The position numbers and the translations under genes were made by a program. Below, in pieces: positions 9,023-17,662 of a stretch of 64,000 bases of DNA. The notes below the pieces were generated by a model. It saw only the letters and a program-made list of their open reading frames with translations. It did no database searches and was not told the origin of the DNA. The stretch is from contig NZ_AXVR01000006.1 of NCBI RefSeq assembly GCF_000484695.1, positions 62,001 to 126,000 on the forward strand. Direction: 5' to 3'. Each line of letters starts with the position of its first letter. The first letter of the stretch is position 1. This stretch comes from Salinispora cortesiana (GTDB lineage Bacteria; Actinomycetota; Actinomycetes; Mycobacteriales; Micromonosporaceae).

Positions 9023-10956
9023 CGAGCCTCGGAGCGGATCCGGGGGGTGCTCCGTTCCGGCGCGGGCTTCGTCGCGCCGGGTCGGTAGATGACGTAGGAG
9101 GGGCTCTCCTGCGGGCCCTCCGGCTCGGTCCAGCTCGCCGGTGCCTGCCGCTGCCGCGGTGCCGGGGTGGTGCGGCTCGGCGAGCTGCGCTCCCCGGACG
9201 CCGGTGCCCCGTCCGGCCGCTCGCGGTGCTCGGGCCGGGTCCCACCCGCGGTCGCGGGCACCAGTTCCTCGTGCCGGGCCTCCGGCCGCAGCCTGCTCTG
9301 CTCCGCCACCACCGCCCCGCGGCGACCCGAGCTCGGCTCGCCGGCGCCGCGGGGCTCCGCGTCGAGGCGGGACGCCGCACGCATGTCCCGGAAGAACCGG
9401 CGGTGCCAGGAGCTGGCCGAGCCGCCCGCCTCACTCCCGCCCTTGCCGCCGAGTTGGGTGACTCGTCGGTAGGGACGCAGCAGCAGCCAGCCGACCACGC
9501 CGCAGAGCCAGACCAGCACCACCTGGAGCCAGCCGGGCAGGGTCGGGGTGCTCATGATGAGGTCCACGGCGAAGAGGTAGATCGCGGCGCCGGTGCCGAA
9601 GATGGCGATGTTGAAGACCGCTGCGACCACCGCGTTACCCAGCCGGCGCAGCCCGGCGCTCGCCGGGCGGAGCAGACCGATGGTGCCGAGGATCGGCGCG
9701 GCGATCACCGCCCAGCGGAAGAGCAGGAAGCCCAGCAGCACCAGCACCGACGCGGTGAGGTCGAACATCGCGAAGAGCAGCGCGGCGAGCACCGCGATGA
9801 AGCCGGCGCCGACCCGGTCCATGTCCCGGAGCCCCTGGAGGTACTCGTACGCCTCCGGATCCTCCTGCTTGATCTGCTGCGCGACCCGCGCCCACTGCTG
9901 CTTCTTCAGCTTGACCGTCAGCTCCCGCGTCGCGGGGTTCGACCGGAGCCGCTCCACCTCCTCCCAGGAGAAGGACTTCGCGTCGTAGAGCGCCGGCCCG
10001 TACTTCTTCGCGGTCTCGCTGTCGGCCGAGCCCAGCACCCCGCGCAGCCAGTTGCGGTAGAGCATCGTCTCGGTCGCCGTGTCGCTCGCCCGCACCGCCG
10101 GCGGCCGGTTGTCGGCGCAGGCCGCCGGATTCGGGACCGGGCACTGGTCCGGCGGGACTTCCTGGGTGGCTGGTCCGACCGCGTCGTGGACCACCCCCAG
10201 CGTGGTGACCAGGGTGCCGTCGGCGACGTTGGCGGACTTCACCGGCCAGGCGGCCAGCGCGGTCACCGCCACCATCACGAGCAGGGCCCAGCCCGCGGTC
10301 GTCAGGGCGTTGCTCATGTCCGACTGGCGGGAACGCCAGAGCAGATAGAGCCCGACCACGCAGAGGGTGACGATCCCGAAGACGCTGAACACCTTCTGGT
10401 AGACCGCCGTGGTCGCCTGCTCCACCAGCGGATCGGCCCAGCCCCACATCGACTGCGGATCCCAGGCCCGCTCCCGCAGGGCGTTCGAGGCGCCGACGAT
10501 CGCGGTGGCGATCATGAACTCGCCGTTGGCGACCGTGTTGGTGAACTTGTAGTCCGGGTGCAGCACCGCGGTGGCGCACCCGGTGTCGATGTCGTAGGTG
10601 GTGTAGCTGTATCCCGCGTAGCCGTAGTCGCTGTAGTACCCCTTGCGGCCGTCTTCCTTCGCCGCGTCCGGGCGGGCCGCGAACCAGCCGGCGAGGCCGG
10701 AGTCCGGCGCTGTCGGCGTCGGGGCGTTGCGGCAGGTGACGTCGTCCTCGGCGACCTCCGCCAGCCGGGACACACAGGCGCGGAAGTCGGCCTGCCACTC
10801 CTCGGTGGTGCAGGGGCTGGCTGGGGCCTGCGTGGACAGCTCCGGAGCCACCGCTGGTGCCGCTGCCGCGCCGACCCCCGGCCAGCTGACCGTGGCCCCG
10901 GCGAGGACGCCGAGAGCCAGCAAGAGCGCCACCGTCCGAGCCCGGGCCCCGGCCAT
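9019..10956 (-). CDS. VirB6/TrbL-like polytopic membrane protein
   Basis: 645 residues. A signal-peptide-like start (about residues 1-33, ending AAAAP) is followed by a Cys-containing extracytoplasmic segment, about seven TM helices (for example VFSVFGIVTLCVVGLYLLW, MFDLTASVLVLLGFLLF, WLQVVLVWLCGVVGWLLL), and a Pro/Arg-rich cytoplasmic tail of about 150 residues. This is the architecture of the channel-forming VirB6/TrbL subunit in actinobacterial conjugation-like loci. It begins one base after the VirB4-like gene. The many glutamates and Arg-rich tail may contact the ATPase. Confidence 0.8.
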   Translation of the reverse strand: MAGARARTVALLLALGVLAGATVSWPGVGAAAAPAVAPELSTQAPASPCTTEEWQADFRACVSRLAEVAEDDVTCRNAPTPTAPDSGLAGWFAARPDAAKEDGRKGYYSDYGYAGYSYTTYDIDTGCATAVLHPDYKFTNTVANGEFMIATAIVGASNALRERAWDPQSMWGWADPLVEQATTAVYQKVFSVFGIVTLCVVGLYLLWRSRQSDMSNALTTAGWALLVMVAVTALAAWPVKSANVADGTLVTTLGVVHDAVGPATQEVPPDQCPVPNPAACADNRPPAVRASDTATETMLYRNWLRGVLGSADSETAKKYGPALYDAKSFSWEEVERLRSNPATRELTVKLKKQQWARVAQQIKQEDPEAYEYLQGLRDMDRVGAGFIAVLAALLFAMFDLTASVLVLLGFLLFRWAVIAAPILGTIGLLRPASAGLRRLGNAVVAAVFNIAIFGTGAAIYLFAVDLIMSTPTLPGWLQVVLVWLCGVVGWLLLRPYRRVTQLGGKGGSEAGGSASSWHRRFFRDMRAASRLDAEPRGAGEPSSGRRGAVVAEQSRLRPEARHEELVPATAGGTRPEHRERPDGAPASGERSSPSRTTPAPRQRQAPASWTEPEGPQESPSYVIYRPGATKPAPERSTPRIRSEAR

Positions 10957-10957
10957 C

Positions 10958-13900
10958 TCACGCCTCCAGATCCGCTACGACGGGTAGCACTCCAGCCGCG
11001 GCGGCGATCGCCGCCGGTGTGGTGTCGAGGTGGTCGAGCAGCCCATCGACGTACGAGACGTCGACTCGGACCTTCTGCACCCGCCCGTCAACGTCGCGCA
11101 TGACGAACTCGCGGTAGCCGAGGCGGGCGGCCGAGGTGCTGTCGGCGGCGGAGAGGGAGGCGAGGGTGGCCTCATATCCGTCGTTGACCGGGACCCGCAG
11201 CAGGCGCAGCGCCTCGGAGGCGATCTCCTCGTCCTCGGCGATCCGCCCGACGAAGACCGTGGAGACCAGGTTCTGCACGTCGAGGCCGAGAATGTCCTTC
11301 GGGTTCTGCGAGGCGACCAGCGCGGCCAGGTTCCACTTGCGGGAGTCCCGGGCCAGCCGGACCAGGAACGACCGCCCGGAACGCCACCCCTCCATGAAGT
11401 GCGCCTCATCCAGCCCGACCAGCTTGCGCGACGACATCGAGCCGCCGTAGCAGCGGCGGACGGCGAGCCGGTGCGCGGTGTGCAGCATGGGCAGGGCGAG
11501 CGCCTCCTCCGCCGACCAGTACTCTCGCTCGATCTTGAGGTCGGGGAGGCGGAGGCCGGCCATCGTGATCACGGTGAGGGTGGCGTCCGGCCCGAGCAGC
11601 CCCTCCGGGGGACGACCGAAGAAGAGCATGGCCAGCGGCATCTCGGCGGTGTCCAGCAGGAGGTTGGCCAGCTCCCGGCCGGCGTCGTCGTCGAGCTTGC
11701 CCAGGGTGGCGACCACATCGTCGAGAGTGGCCGTCTCCTCCGCCGGCACCTGGCGTACGGCGTGCCGGAAGAGCGTGGCGGTGGAGGCCTCCCGCGCGAC
11801 CTGTGGCGGCACCAGCATCATGCAGATGTCCTGGACCAGCATCCGGCGCTCGGCCCGGGCGTTGGAGACGGCGATCTCGAACTCCCGCTCGCCCGCGTCA
11901 CCGGCGCTGAACTCACTGCGCAGCGGCGTGGGGATCAGCGAGTACGGGGCGAGGGTGCCGGGCTCGGAGCCGGTCAGGTTCAGCACCCGCGCGTACGGGG
12001 CCAGCTCCGGCATGGCGCAGAGTCGGGCGAGCGGGCCGGAGGGGTCGAGCAGCGTTACCTGCACGCCGCGGCGGGCGGCGAGGTAGCCGAGGGCGCCGAG
12101 CAGGGTGGACTTTCCGCCGCCGGGTTCGGCTACGAAGACCCCGAGACCGGAGCGTTCCCGGACCTCCATCGGGAAGTGCAGGTCGAGGAAGACCGGCCGG
12201 CGGCAGGTGCCGGCGGTACGCCCGATCAGGTCGCCCCGGCGGTCGCCGACGGTCGAGGCGGCCTGGGGGAGCGCGGCGGCGAAGAGGTTGACCGGCATCC
12301 GGCGGACGTAGCCGGTGTTGGCGATCGGCTCCCCGGGGATGAACTCGCGGGCCAGCCAGTCCTGGTTCTTCGGGTGCTGGAGCGAGACCCGTAGCTCTCG
12401 GGAGTAGAGCTGGATCAGCCGCCGGGCGCGTTCCAGGCACTCCTCTCGGGTCCGGCCGCCGACGGCGAGTCGGTGCCAGCCGTGCGCGCGGGCGGACTCG
12501 ACCGGCAGCCCGGTGGTCATCTCGTCGCCGATGACCAGGGCCCGCTCCGCGAGGCGCTCCAGCTCGGGCGGGGCGTCGATGCCGTGCTCGGCGTAGTCGA
12601 GCTGCTGGGAGCGGATCATCCGTAGCCGGTGCTCCAGGTTACGGAAGGAGTCGCCGGAGCCGAGGATGTCGACCCGGCTGGACAGCTCCATCGGCCAGGG
12701 CAGCCGCTCGTGGAAGTGCAGCCAGGGCTCGTGTCGTTCGGGGATCTCCAGCGGCTCCATCCGGCCCACGGCGAGGACGGCGACGTGCCCCTCCTCCCCG
12801 GTCATCCGGTTGACCAGCTTGACCGTGGACCCGTACGGGGTGCGGTAGCGCTCCACCTGTTCGGTCAGGGCGAGCAGGTCGCCGCGTTCCCAGTGCCCGT
12901 CGGTGACCGGGGAGAGTCGCCCGGGCGGGGCCATGCAGAGCGCCACCGAGCGGTAGAGGAGCCACTCCAGCTCCGGTGTGGTGACCCGGCGTCCGCGCAT
13001 CCCGAAGGCGCCCAGCACCTCGTCGAACTGTTCGACGGTGCGGCCGAGCTTGCGTCGTTCGCCCTCCGCGACGCCGCGACCGAAGCTGCGTCGCACCCGC
13101 TCCACCAGCGAGTCGCCCAGTGAGCGCCGGGCGAAGGTCACCCCCAGGTACGTCTGTCCCTCGGCGTGGTTGACCGAGAGCAGGTGCCGTTGTGCGGCGA
13201 CCAGATGATCTGCCCAGCTCGGTGTCCCCGGGACGTCGGGGAGCGGTGCCCGGGTGTTGGTGTCGATGGTGCGGGCCCACTCGTCGGCGGGGAAGGGGCG
13301 GGTGGTGCGCCGCAGGTGCAGGCGGAATCCGGCCAACCCGGCGTACTGCTCCGAGATCGCCGCGAGTAGCGCCTCCCGTTCGGCGTCGGGGCGGAAGGCC
13401 CAGCGCACCTCGGGTAGCCAGTACCAGGCGGTGACCGTGTTGGGGGTGAAGGTCAGGTGGCCGGCGATCTCGGTGATGGCCAGCTCCACCGACGGGTCCC
13501 GGTCCCTGAACTTGATCTTCGGTGGCCGGACTCGTGCCGGTTTGGTGGTGCGGTCCCGACGGCTGGTGGAGCGCCGGTCGGACGGGGGCGCGTCTCGGGT
13601 GTCCGGCTCCGACCGTTCGTCGAGGTGCCGCGGCGCGGTGTCGGCTGGCGGCGGGGCCGGCGCGCCGGTCTCTGGCCGCGCGAGCCGCTCGCCAGCCTGG
13701 TGCGGTACCCGGGTGGAGCGCCGGGCCGGCCCGGCTGGCGGCCGCTCCACCTCGGTCGGTGCGGCGGGGGCGGTCAGTGTGGCGGGCGGATTCTCGGCGA
13801 CGAGTGGATCCCCGGCGACGAGCTGCTGGGGGATGGTCGGCTGCTGTTCGCGCGCCGCTGCCCGGCCCGATGTGGGCCGCGCCGGGCGGGTCGCGCCGAA

Positions 13901-14143
13901 CAGGTCGAGGAAGGGGGAGTCGATATCGGTGCCGGCGGTCGGCGTCGACTCCGTGGGCGTCCGCTGCTGCAGTGGGCGGGGTGCCTGGAAGACGCCGACC
14001 CCGCCGTGGCCCGGGGAGGTGGCCCGGGCCGGGTCGTGGTGGGCCTCCTCGAGCTCCGGGGCGTAGCCAACAGACTGCGCTGTGTCACCTTGGGTCGCGG
14101 CCGGCTGCCCAGCCGGGGGTCCCGGCGCGTAGTGGGAACTCAT
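10958..14143 (-). CDS. VirB4/TraC-like conjugation-type ATPase
   Basis: 1061 residues. The first 210 are Pro/Ala/Thr-rich and probably disordered. An N-terminal VirB4-like domain follows, then a RecA-type motor with Walker A AEPGGGKST (about residue 672-680) and Walker B LVGLDEAHF (about 906-912), then ASQNP and FVGRI, as in VirB4/TraC proteins of actinobacterial mobile elements (SCO6880 type). Unlike the FtsK-like protein nearby, its catalytic motifs are intact. It should energise assembly of, or transport through, the membrane channel made by its operon partners. Confidence 0.88.
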   Translation of the reverse strand: MSSHYAPGPPAGQPAATQGDTAQSVGYAPELEEAHHDPARATSPGHGGVGVFQAPRPLQQRTPTESTPTAGTDIDSPFLDLFGATRPARPTSGRAAAREQQPTIPQQLVAGDPLVAENPPATLTAPAAPTEVERPPAGPARRSTRVPHQAGERLARPETGAPAPPPADTAPRHLDERSEPDTRDAPPSDRRSTSRRDRTTKPARVRPPKIKFRDRDPSVELAITEIAGHLTFTPNTVTAWYWLPEVRWAFRPDAEREALLAAISEQYAGLAGFRLHLRRTTRPFPADEWARTIDTNTRAPLPDVPGTPSWADHLVAAQRHLLSVNHAEGQTYLGVTFARRSLGDSLVERVRRSFGRGVAEGERRKLGRTVEQFDEVLGAFGMRGRRVTTPELEWLLYRSVALCMAPPGRLSPVTDGHWERGDLLALTEQVERYRTPYGSTVKLVNRMTGEEGHVAVLAVGRMEPLEIPERHEPWLHFHERLPWPMELSSRVDILGSGDSFRNLEHRLRMIRSQQLDYAEHGIDAPPELERLAERALVIGDEMTTGLPVESARAHGWHRLAVGGRTREECLERARRLIQLYSRELRVSLQHPKNQDWLAREFIPGEPIANTGYVRRMPVNLFAAALPQAASTVGDRRGDLIGRTAGTCRRPVFLDLHFPMEVRERSGLGVFVAEPGGGKSTLLGALGYLAARRGVQVTLLDPSGPLARLCAMPELAPYARVLNLTGSEPGTLAPYSLIPTPLRSEFSAGDAGEREFEIAVSNARAERRMLVQDICMMLVPPQVAREASTATLFRHAVRQVPAEETATLDDVVATLGKLDDDAGRELANLLLDTAEMPLAMLFFGRPPEGLLGPDATLTVITMAGLRLPDLKIEREYWSAEEALALPMLHTAHRLAVRRCYGGSMSSRKLVGLDEAHFMEGWRSGRSFLVRLARDSRKWNLAALVASQNPKDILGLDVQNLVSTVFVGRIAEDEEIASEALRLLRVPVNDGYEATLASLSAADSTSAARLGYREFVMRDVDGRVQKVRVDVSYVDGLLDHLDTTPAAIAAAAGVLPVVADLEA

Positions 14144-14177
14144 GCGATCGCCTCACCCGCGTCGTTGCACTGCCCGG

Positions 14178-14540
14178 TCATGCCAGTTCCTCTCGGATCC
14201 TGATCCGGCTGCCGACCAGGCGGGGGTCGCGTTGCTCGGCGGCCGGCTCCCGGGTGCGTCGCCAGTCGGTCAGCGCGGTGTGGATCACCATCCGCGCGGG
14301 CCGGTCCGGGTCGACGTACCGGAAGACGAACGAGGTGGTCACGATCGCGAGGGCGATCTCCCACGCCGGGAAGAGCTCGACCTGCAGCGTGAACAACCAG
14401 TGGATGAACATGTAGAGGGGAACAAGCAGGATGAAGAGCCCGTACTGGGCGTACGGGAGGTGGACCGGGAGGGTGTAGCCGGGCGGCCCGAGGTAGACCA
14501 GGCGAGCCCGGTAGATGTCGTCGTCGGTGCGCAGCCGCAT
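14178..14540 (-). CDS. PrgI/VirB3-like small membrane protein
   Basis: 120 residues with two adjacent TM helices near the middle (YGLFILLVPLYMFIHWLF and LFPAWEIALAIVTTSFVF), short basic ends, and a location directly upstream of a VirB4-like ATPase. That is the size, topology and position of PrgI/VirB3 proteins, which tether VirB4 to the membrane. No sequence motif is decisive. Confidence 0.75.
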   Translation of the reverse strand: MRLRTDDDIYRARLVYLGPPGYTLPVHLPYAQYGLFILLVPLYMFIHWLFTLQVELFPAWEIALAIVTTSFVFRYVDPDRPARMVIHTALTDWRRTREPAAEQRDPRLVGSRIRIREELA

Positions 14541-14554
14541 GCTCGTGCCCGCGC

Positions 14555-14866
14555 CTATTCGAAGATCAGGTCGATCAGGTAGTCACCGACGAAGAAGAGG
14601 GTGGCGGCGCCGGCGATGAAGGCCAGGCCGACGATCGCGATAGCCGAGCTCGTCAGCACCTTGGAGATCTCGCCCCGGCTCGCCCGCCCGATGAAGATGA
14701 CGCCCAGCACGGCCAGCAGGATCGGGGCAATCTTGCTGGCGAAGAAGGCGACGACGCCTTCGGTGTCGATGCCGGTGGGCGCGGGCTCGGCGAGCGGTGT
14801 CGCGCTCAGCGCGGTGAGAGCGTGGGCGGCGGACGATGCCGCCTCCGTCAGCTCGATGGCGATCAC
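14555..14866 (-). CDS. Two-TM VirB2/TrbC-like subunit
   Basis: First gene of the secretion-like operon. GTG 14866 is chosen because a strong GGGGAGG sits seven bases upstream; a longer frame from 14941 has no such site. The 103-residue product has a short N-terminal part and two TM helices (APILLAVLGVIFIG and SSAIAIVGLAFIAGAATLFF) joined by a short polar loop (RASRGEISK). This is the layout of VirB2/TrbC pilin-like proteins. It may be the channel or surface subunit. Confidence 0.75.
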   Translation of the reverse strand: MIAIELTEAASSAAHALTALSATPLAEPAPTGIDTEGVVAFFASKIAPILLAVLGVIFIGRASRGEISKVLTSSAIAIVGLAFIAGAATLFFVGDYLIDLIFE

Positions 14867-15205
14867 TGGAAAACCTCCCCATTTCGCGGCCGGCGGCGCC
14901 GCGGCGGTGCAGTAGGCATGCCTGGCGGGAACAGTGCTCACGTTGCGGCTAGGCTGCCGCGGTCGTCACCCACCACGAGACGGTGGGTCCTGGGCGGATT
15001 TTCCCGCTTCGGCCCTCCCTCCAGGCTTCGCCATCTCGATGCTCGGCAATTCCAAAGCGTACGGCCACCCACTGTCTGCGACAAGCCGCGAAGAATGACC
15101 CCGATCCGACTCTGTCGTCCGCCCCCACACCTGCGCCGACGCGCATGTCAGCGCCCCCGGGCCGGGTGGCGCGGGAGCGCCAACGAGGACCGGTACGGTC
15201 TCCTT
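14867..15205. other. Divergent intergenic region between the secretion-like operon and folP
   Basis: 339 bp without a convincing gene. It should hold promoters for the minus-strand operon and for folP. Visible are the GGGGAGG ribosome-binding site of the first minus-strand gene, a TAGGCT hexamer at 14950-14955 on the plus strand with no start codon behind it, a 7-bp hairpin at 14968-14988 (ACCCACC / GGTGGGT), and the folP -10 element. Frames through it are low-quality upstream extensions of folP. Confidence 0.6.
14968..14988. other. Small hairpin upstream of folP
   Basis: ACCCACC and GGTGGGT form a perfect 7-bp inverted repeat with a 7-nt loop. Its role is unclear: operator, mRNA structure, or weak terminator for readthrough. 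Confidence 0.35.
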
Positions 15206-15208
15206 GTG
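15194..15208 (+). promoter_or_regulatory. Leaderless-type -10 element TACGGT for folP
   Basis: TACGGT (15194-15199) lies 6 nt before GTG 15206. There is no ribosome-binding site at proper distance. This supports GTG 15206 as the folP start. Confidence 0.5.
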
Positions 15209-16099
15209 ACCGATCTGGTGCAGGCCGCGTCCCCGGTGGTGATGGGCATCCTGAACGTCACGCCGGACTCCTTCTCCGACGGCGGACGCTACGCCGATCT
15301 CGATGCCGCCATCGCACACGGCGTGCGGCTGCGCGGCGACGGTGCCCACCTGGTGGACGTCGGTGGCGAGTCCACCCGGCCGGGGGCGGACCGGGTGGCC
15401 GCCGACACCGAGGCGGCCCGGGTGCGACCGGTGATCCGCGAGCTGGCCGCCGCCGGCGTGCCGGTCAGCATCGACACCACCCGGGCCCGGGTGGCCGAGC
15501 TGGCGCTCGCCGCTGGGGCACAGGTGGTCAACGATGTCTCTGGTGGGCTCGCCGACCCGGACATGGCCCGGGTGGTCCGGGACGCCGGCTGCCCCTGGGT
15601 GCTCATGCACTGGCGCGGGCACTCCCGCGAGATGCGGGAGTTGGCCCGCTACGGCGACGTCGTCGCCGACGTCAAGGCCGAGCTGGCGCAGCGGGTCGAG
15701 GCGGCCCTCGCCGCCGGGGTGGCGGCCGACCGCATCGTCATCGACCCGGGGCTCGGCTTCGCGAAGACCGCCGCCCACAACTGGGAGCTGAGCACCCGGC
15801 TGCCGGAGCTGCTGGCGCTCGGCTACCCGCTGCTCTTCGCCGCCAGCCGCAAGTCCCACCTGGGCGCGCTGCTCGCCGTCGACGGCCAGCCGCGGCCGAC
15901 CGAGGGCCGGGAGGTCGCCACCGTCGCCACCAGCGTGCTCGCGGTCGCGGCCGGCGCCTGGGGAGTACGAGTGCACGACGTCCGGGCCACCGCGGACGCG
16001 CTGGCCGTCTGGCGGGCCACCGGATCGCCCCGGCTGGCCGGCACCGGATCATCCGGCCCGGCCGCCACCGGCGGCGCCCGGGCCAGGGGAGAGCAGTGA
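15206..16099 (+). CDS. folP: Dihydropteroate synthase
   Basis: Joins 6-hydroxymethyl-dihydropterin diphosphate and p-aminobenzoate to dihydropteroate; the sulfonamide target. 297 residues, TIM barrel. Signatures: MGILNVTPDSFSDGG near the N-terminus, the following VDVGGESTRPGA, SIDTTRA, NDVSGG, DPGLGFAKT, and the C-terminal HDVRAT. GTG 15206 is preferred from the TACGGT element six bases upstream; frames extend further up but encode basic low-complexity sequence. The stop overlaps the folB start (TGATG). Confidence 0.95.
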   Translation: MTDLVQAASPVVMGILNVTPDSFSDGGRYADLDAAIAHGVRLRGDGAHLVDVGGESTRPGADRVAADTEAARVRPVIRELAAAGVPVSIDTTRARVAELALAAGAQVVNDVSGGLADPDMARVVRDAGCPWVLMHWRGHSREMRELARYGDVVADVKAELAQRVEAALAAGVAADRIVIDPGLGFAKTAAHNWELSTRLPELLALGYPLLFAASRKSHLGALLAVDGQPRPTEGREVATVATSVLAVAAGAWGVRVHDVRATADALAVWRATGSPRLAGTGSSGPAATGGARARGEQ

Positions 16100-16461
16100 T
16101 GACCGACCGAATCGAGCTGACCGGCCTGCGGGCGCACGGCCGGCACGGGGTGTACGACTTCGAGCGGGCGCACGGGCAGGACTTCGTCGTGGACGCGCTG
16201 CTGGAGCTGGACCTCGCCCCCGCCGCCCGTTCGGACGAGGTGACCGACACCGTCCACTACGGCGAGCTGGCCGAGCAGCTGGTGGCGGTGGTGACCGGGG
16301 AACCGGTCAACCTGATTGAGACCCTCGCCGACCGGCTCCTCACGGTCTGTCTGGCCGACGCCCGGGTCCGTCGCGCCACGGTGACGGTGCACAAGCCGCA
16401 GGCCCCGATCTCGGGTAGCTTCACCGACGTGGCCGTCACCATGACCAGGTCCGCCTCGTGA
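16099..16461 (+). CDS. folB: Dihydroneopterin aldolase
   Basis: Cleaves 7,8-dihydroneopterin to 6-hydroxymethyl-dihydropterin and glycolaldehyde. 120 residues, normal length. The start MTDRIELTGLRAHGRHGVYDFE, the conserved Tyr/Glu region (TVHYGELAEQ), LIETLADRL and the C-terminal VTVHKPQAP are typical. ATG 16099 overlaps the folP stop and has GGGGAGAG upstream. Translationally coupled to folP and folK. Confidence 0.96.
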   Translation: MTDRIELTGLRAHGRHGVYDFERAHGQDFVVDALLELDLAPAARSDEVTDTVHYGELAEQLVAVVTGEPVNLIETLADRLLTVCLADARVRRATVTVHKPQAPISGSFTDVAVTMTRSAS

Positions 16462-16985
16462 CCCGCGCCCTGCTCTCGCTCGGCAGCAACCTCGGCGATC
16501 GGGCCGACCACCTGCGGTCGGCGGTCACCGCGCTGGGTGAGTCCGTGCTTTTGGTCTCCGGCGTCTACGAGACTCCGCCCTGGGGCGACCGGGACCAGCC
16601 CGCGTACCTGAATGCCGCGGTGCTGGTCGAGGATCCCGAAGCGGCGCCGGAGGACTGGCTGGTGCGGGCCCAGGCGGCCGAGCGCGCGGCCGGCCGGGAG
16701 CGCGACCCGGCCCGGCGCTTCGGGCCCCGCACCCTCGACGTCGACATCATCGCGGTCTGGACCCAGGACGGCACGCCGGTGCTCCGGGACGATCCCGAGC
16801 TGACGCTGCCGCATCCCCGCGCCCACCTGCGCGCCTTCGTCCTGCGGCCCTGGCTCGACCTGCAACCGTACGGACGGCTGCCGGGCCACGGCTGGGTCAC
16901 CGACCTGCTGAACTCGGAGCCGGTCGGTGCGCACGCGTTGGAGCTGCGTCCCTGCCCCGAAGTGGGGTTAGAGTCAACGGCATGA
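16458..16985 (+). CDS. folK: 2-amino-4-hydroxy-6-hydroxymethyldihydropteridine diphosphokinase
   Basis: Transfers pyrophosphate from ATP to 6-hydroxymethyl-dihydropterin, the step between folB and folP. Signatures: LSLGSNLGDR at the start, the family fingerprint RFGPRTLDVDII, and LPHPR. 175 residues. The GTG start overlaps the folB stop (GTGA). The C-terminal tail beyond the catalytic core is short and unremarkable. Confidence 0.95.
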   Translation: MTRALLSLGSNLGDRADHLRSAVTALGESVLLVSGVYETPPWGDRDQPAYLNAAVLVEDPEAAPEDWLVRAQAAERAAGRERDPARRFGPRTLDVDIIAVWTQDGTPVLRDDPELTLPHPRAHLRAFVLRPWLDLQPYGRLPGHGWVTDLLNSEPVGAHALELRPCPEVGLESTA

Positions 16986-17008
16986 GGCAGCGGAGCCGGC
17001 GGGCATGA
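16969..17008 (+). other. Possible 8-codon leader ORF (MRQRSRRA) with its own -10-like element
   Basis: Between folK and the DUF3180 gene an ATG at 16982 overlaps the folK stop (ATGA), reads M-R-Q-R-S-R-R-A, and stops at 17006-17008 overlapping the next start (ATGA again). TAGAGT (16969-16974) lies 7 nt before this ATG. It may be a coupling or leader peptide keeping ribosomes loaded for the downstream gene. It could also be chance. Confidence 0.35.
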
Positions 17009-17544
17009 CGCGGGCGAAGTCATCACCCCCGGACGGCGCGGGCCCCGGCCGGATGGGCCCCACCCGGGCCTCCACCCTGGTGGTCGCCGGTCTCGCCGCC
17101 GCCGCGGTGGCGTGGCTGCTGATCAGCTTCTTCTACTACGACTACCTCCCCGGCGGCCTGCCCTGGCTGCCGGTGGTCACCCTGGCCGGGCTCGCCGTGC
17201 TGGAGGCGTACGCCGCGGTGAACACCCGGGCCCGGATCGAGCGCCGGCCGGGGAAGGAGCCGGTGAACCCGCTCCTGGTTGCCCGCTTCGTGGTGCTGGC
17301 CAAGGCGTCCGCGCTGGCGGGCGCGATCTTTGCCGGCTTCTACGGGGGCCTGACCGGGTGGCTGTTCTTGGAGCCCACCCAGGTCGCGGCGAGCGACCGG
17401 AACGTGGCTGGGAGCAGCCTGCTCGCCGCCCTGGCGCTGGTGGCCGCCGCGCTCTGGTTGGAGCGCTCCTGCCGGGTCCCCGAGCAGGAGGATGACGAGG
17501 ACCGCGAGCCCGGCGACCGGGAAGGCCGCCCCGGCCAGCGCTGA
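17005..17544 (+). CDS. DUF3180 membrane protein
   Basis: 179 residues, four TM helices (starting STLVVAGLAAAAVAWLLISFF), a cytoplasmic basic patch (RIERRPGKEPVNPLLVARFVVLAKASAL), and an acidic C-terminal tail (EQEDDEDREPGDREG). Size, topology and place directly after folK identify the DUF3180 family, which follows folK in many actinobacteria. A role in folate or pterin handling is suggested only by this persistent linkage. Confidence 0.88.
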   Translation: MTRAKSSPPDGAGPGRMGPTRASTLVVAGLAAAAVAWLLISFFYYDYLPGGLPWLPVVTLAGLAVLEAYAAVNTRARIERRPGKEPVNPLLVARFVVLAKASALAGAIFAGFYGGLTGWLFLEPTQVAASDRNVAGSSLLAALALVAAALWLERSCRVPEQEDDEDREPGDREGRPGQR

Positions 17545-17662
17545 GATGGGCTTCCGCCGCGCTTCCCGCGCGGGTACGGTGCCTGCCACCAGAGAGTGAC
17601 GGCTGCCCCGAGCCGCTTCGCGCGTCGGGAAGCGGGACGGACGGCCAGGTGGAGGGCGCTGC

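Noticed and set aside
7104..9092. A 662-codon open frame on the plus strand opposite the hydrolase and VirB8-like genes
   Set aside because: It is antisense to well-supported genes, is Arg/Pro/Gly-rich with no recognisable domain, and results from high third-position GC.
9226..12394. Plus-strand open frames of 625 and 454 codons opposite the VirB6-like and VirB4-like genes
   Set aside because: Composition is that of mirror frames; no ribosome-binding site, motif or membrane logic.
6701..14866. Integrative conjugative element with borders
   Set aside because: No tRNA, direct-repeat att site, integrase, relaxase or replication gene seen, and codon use looks like the neighbours.
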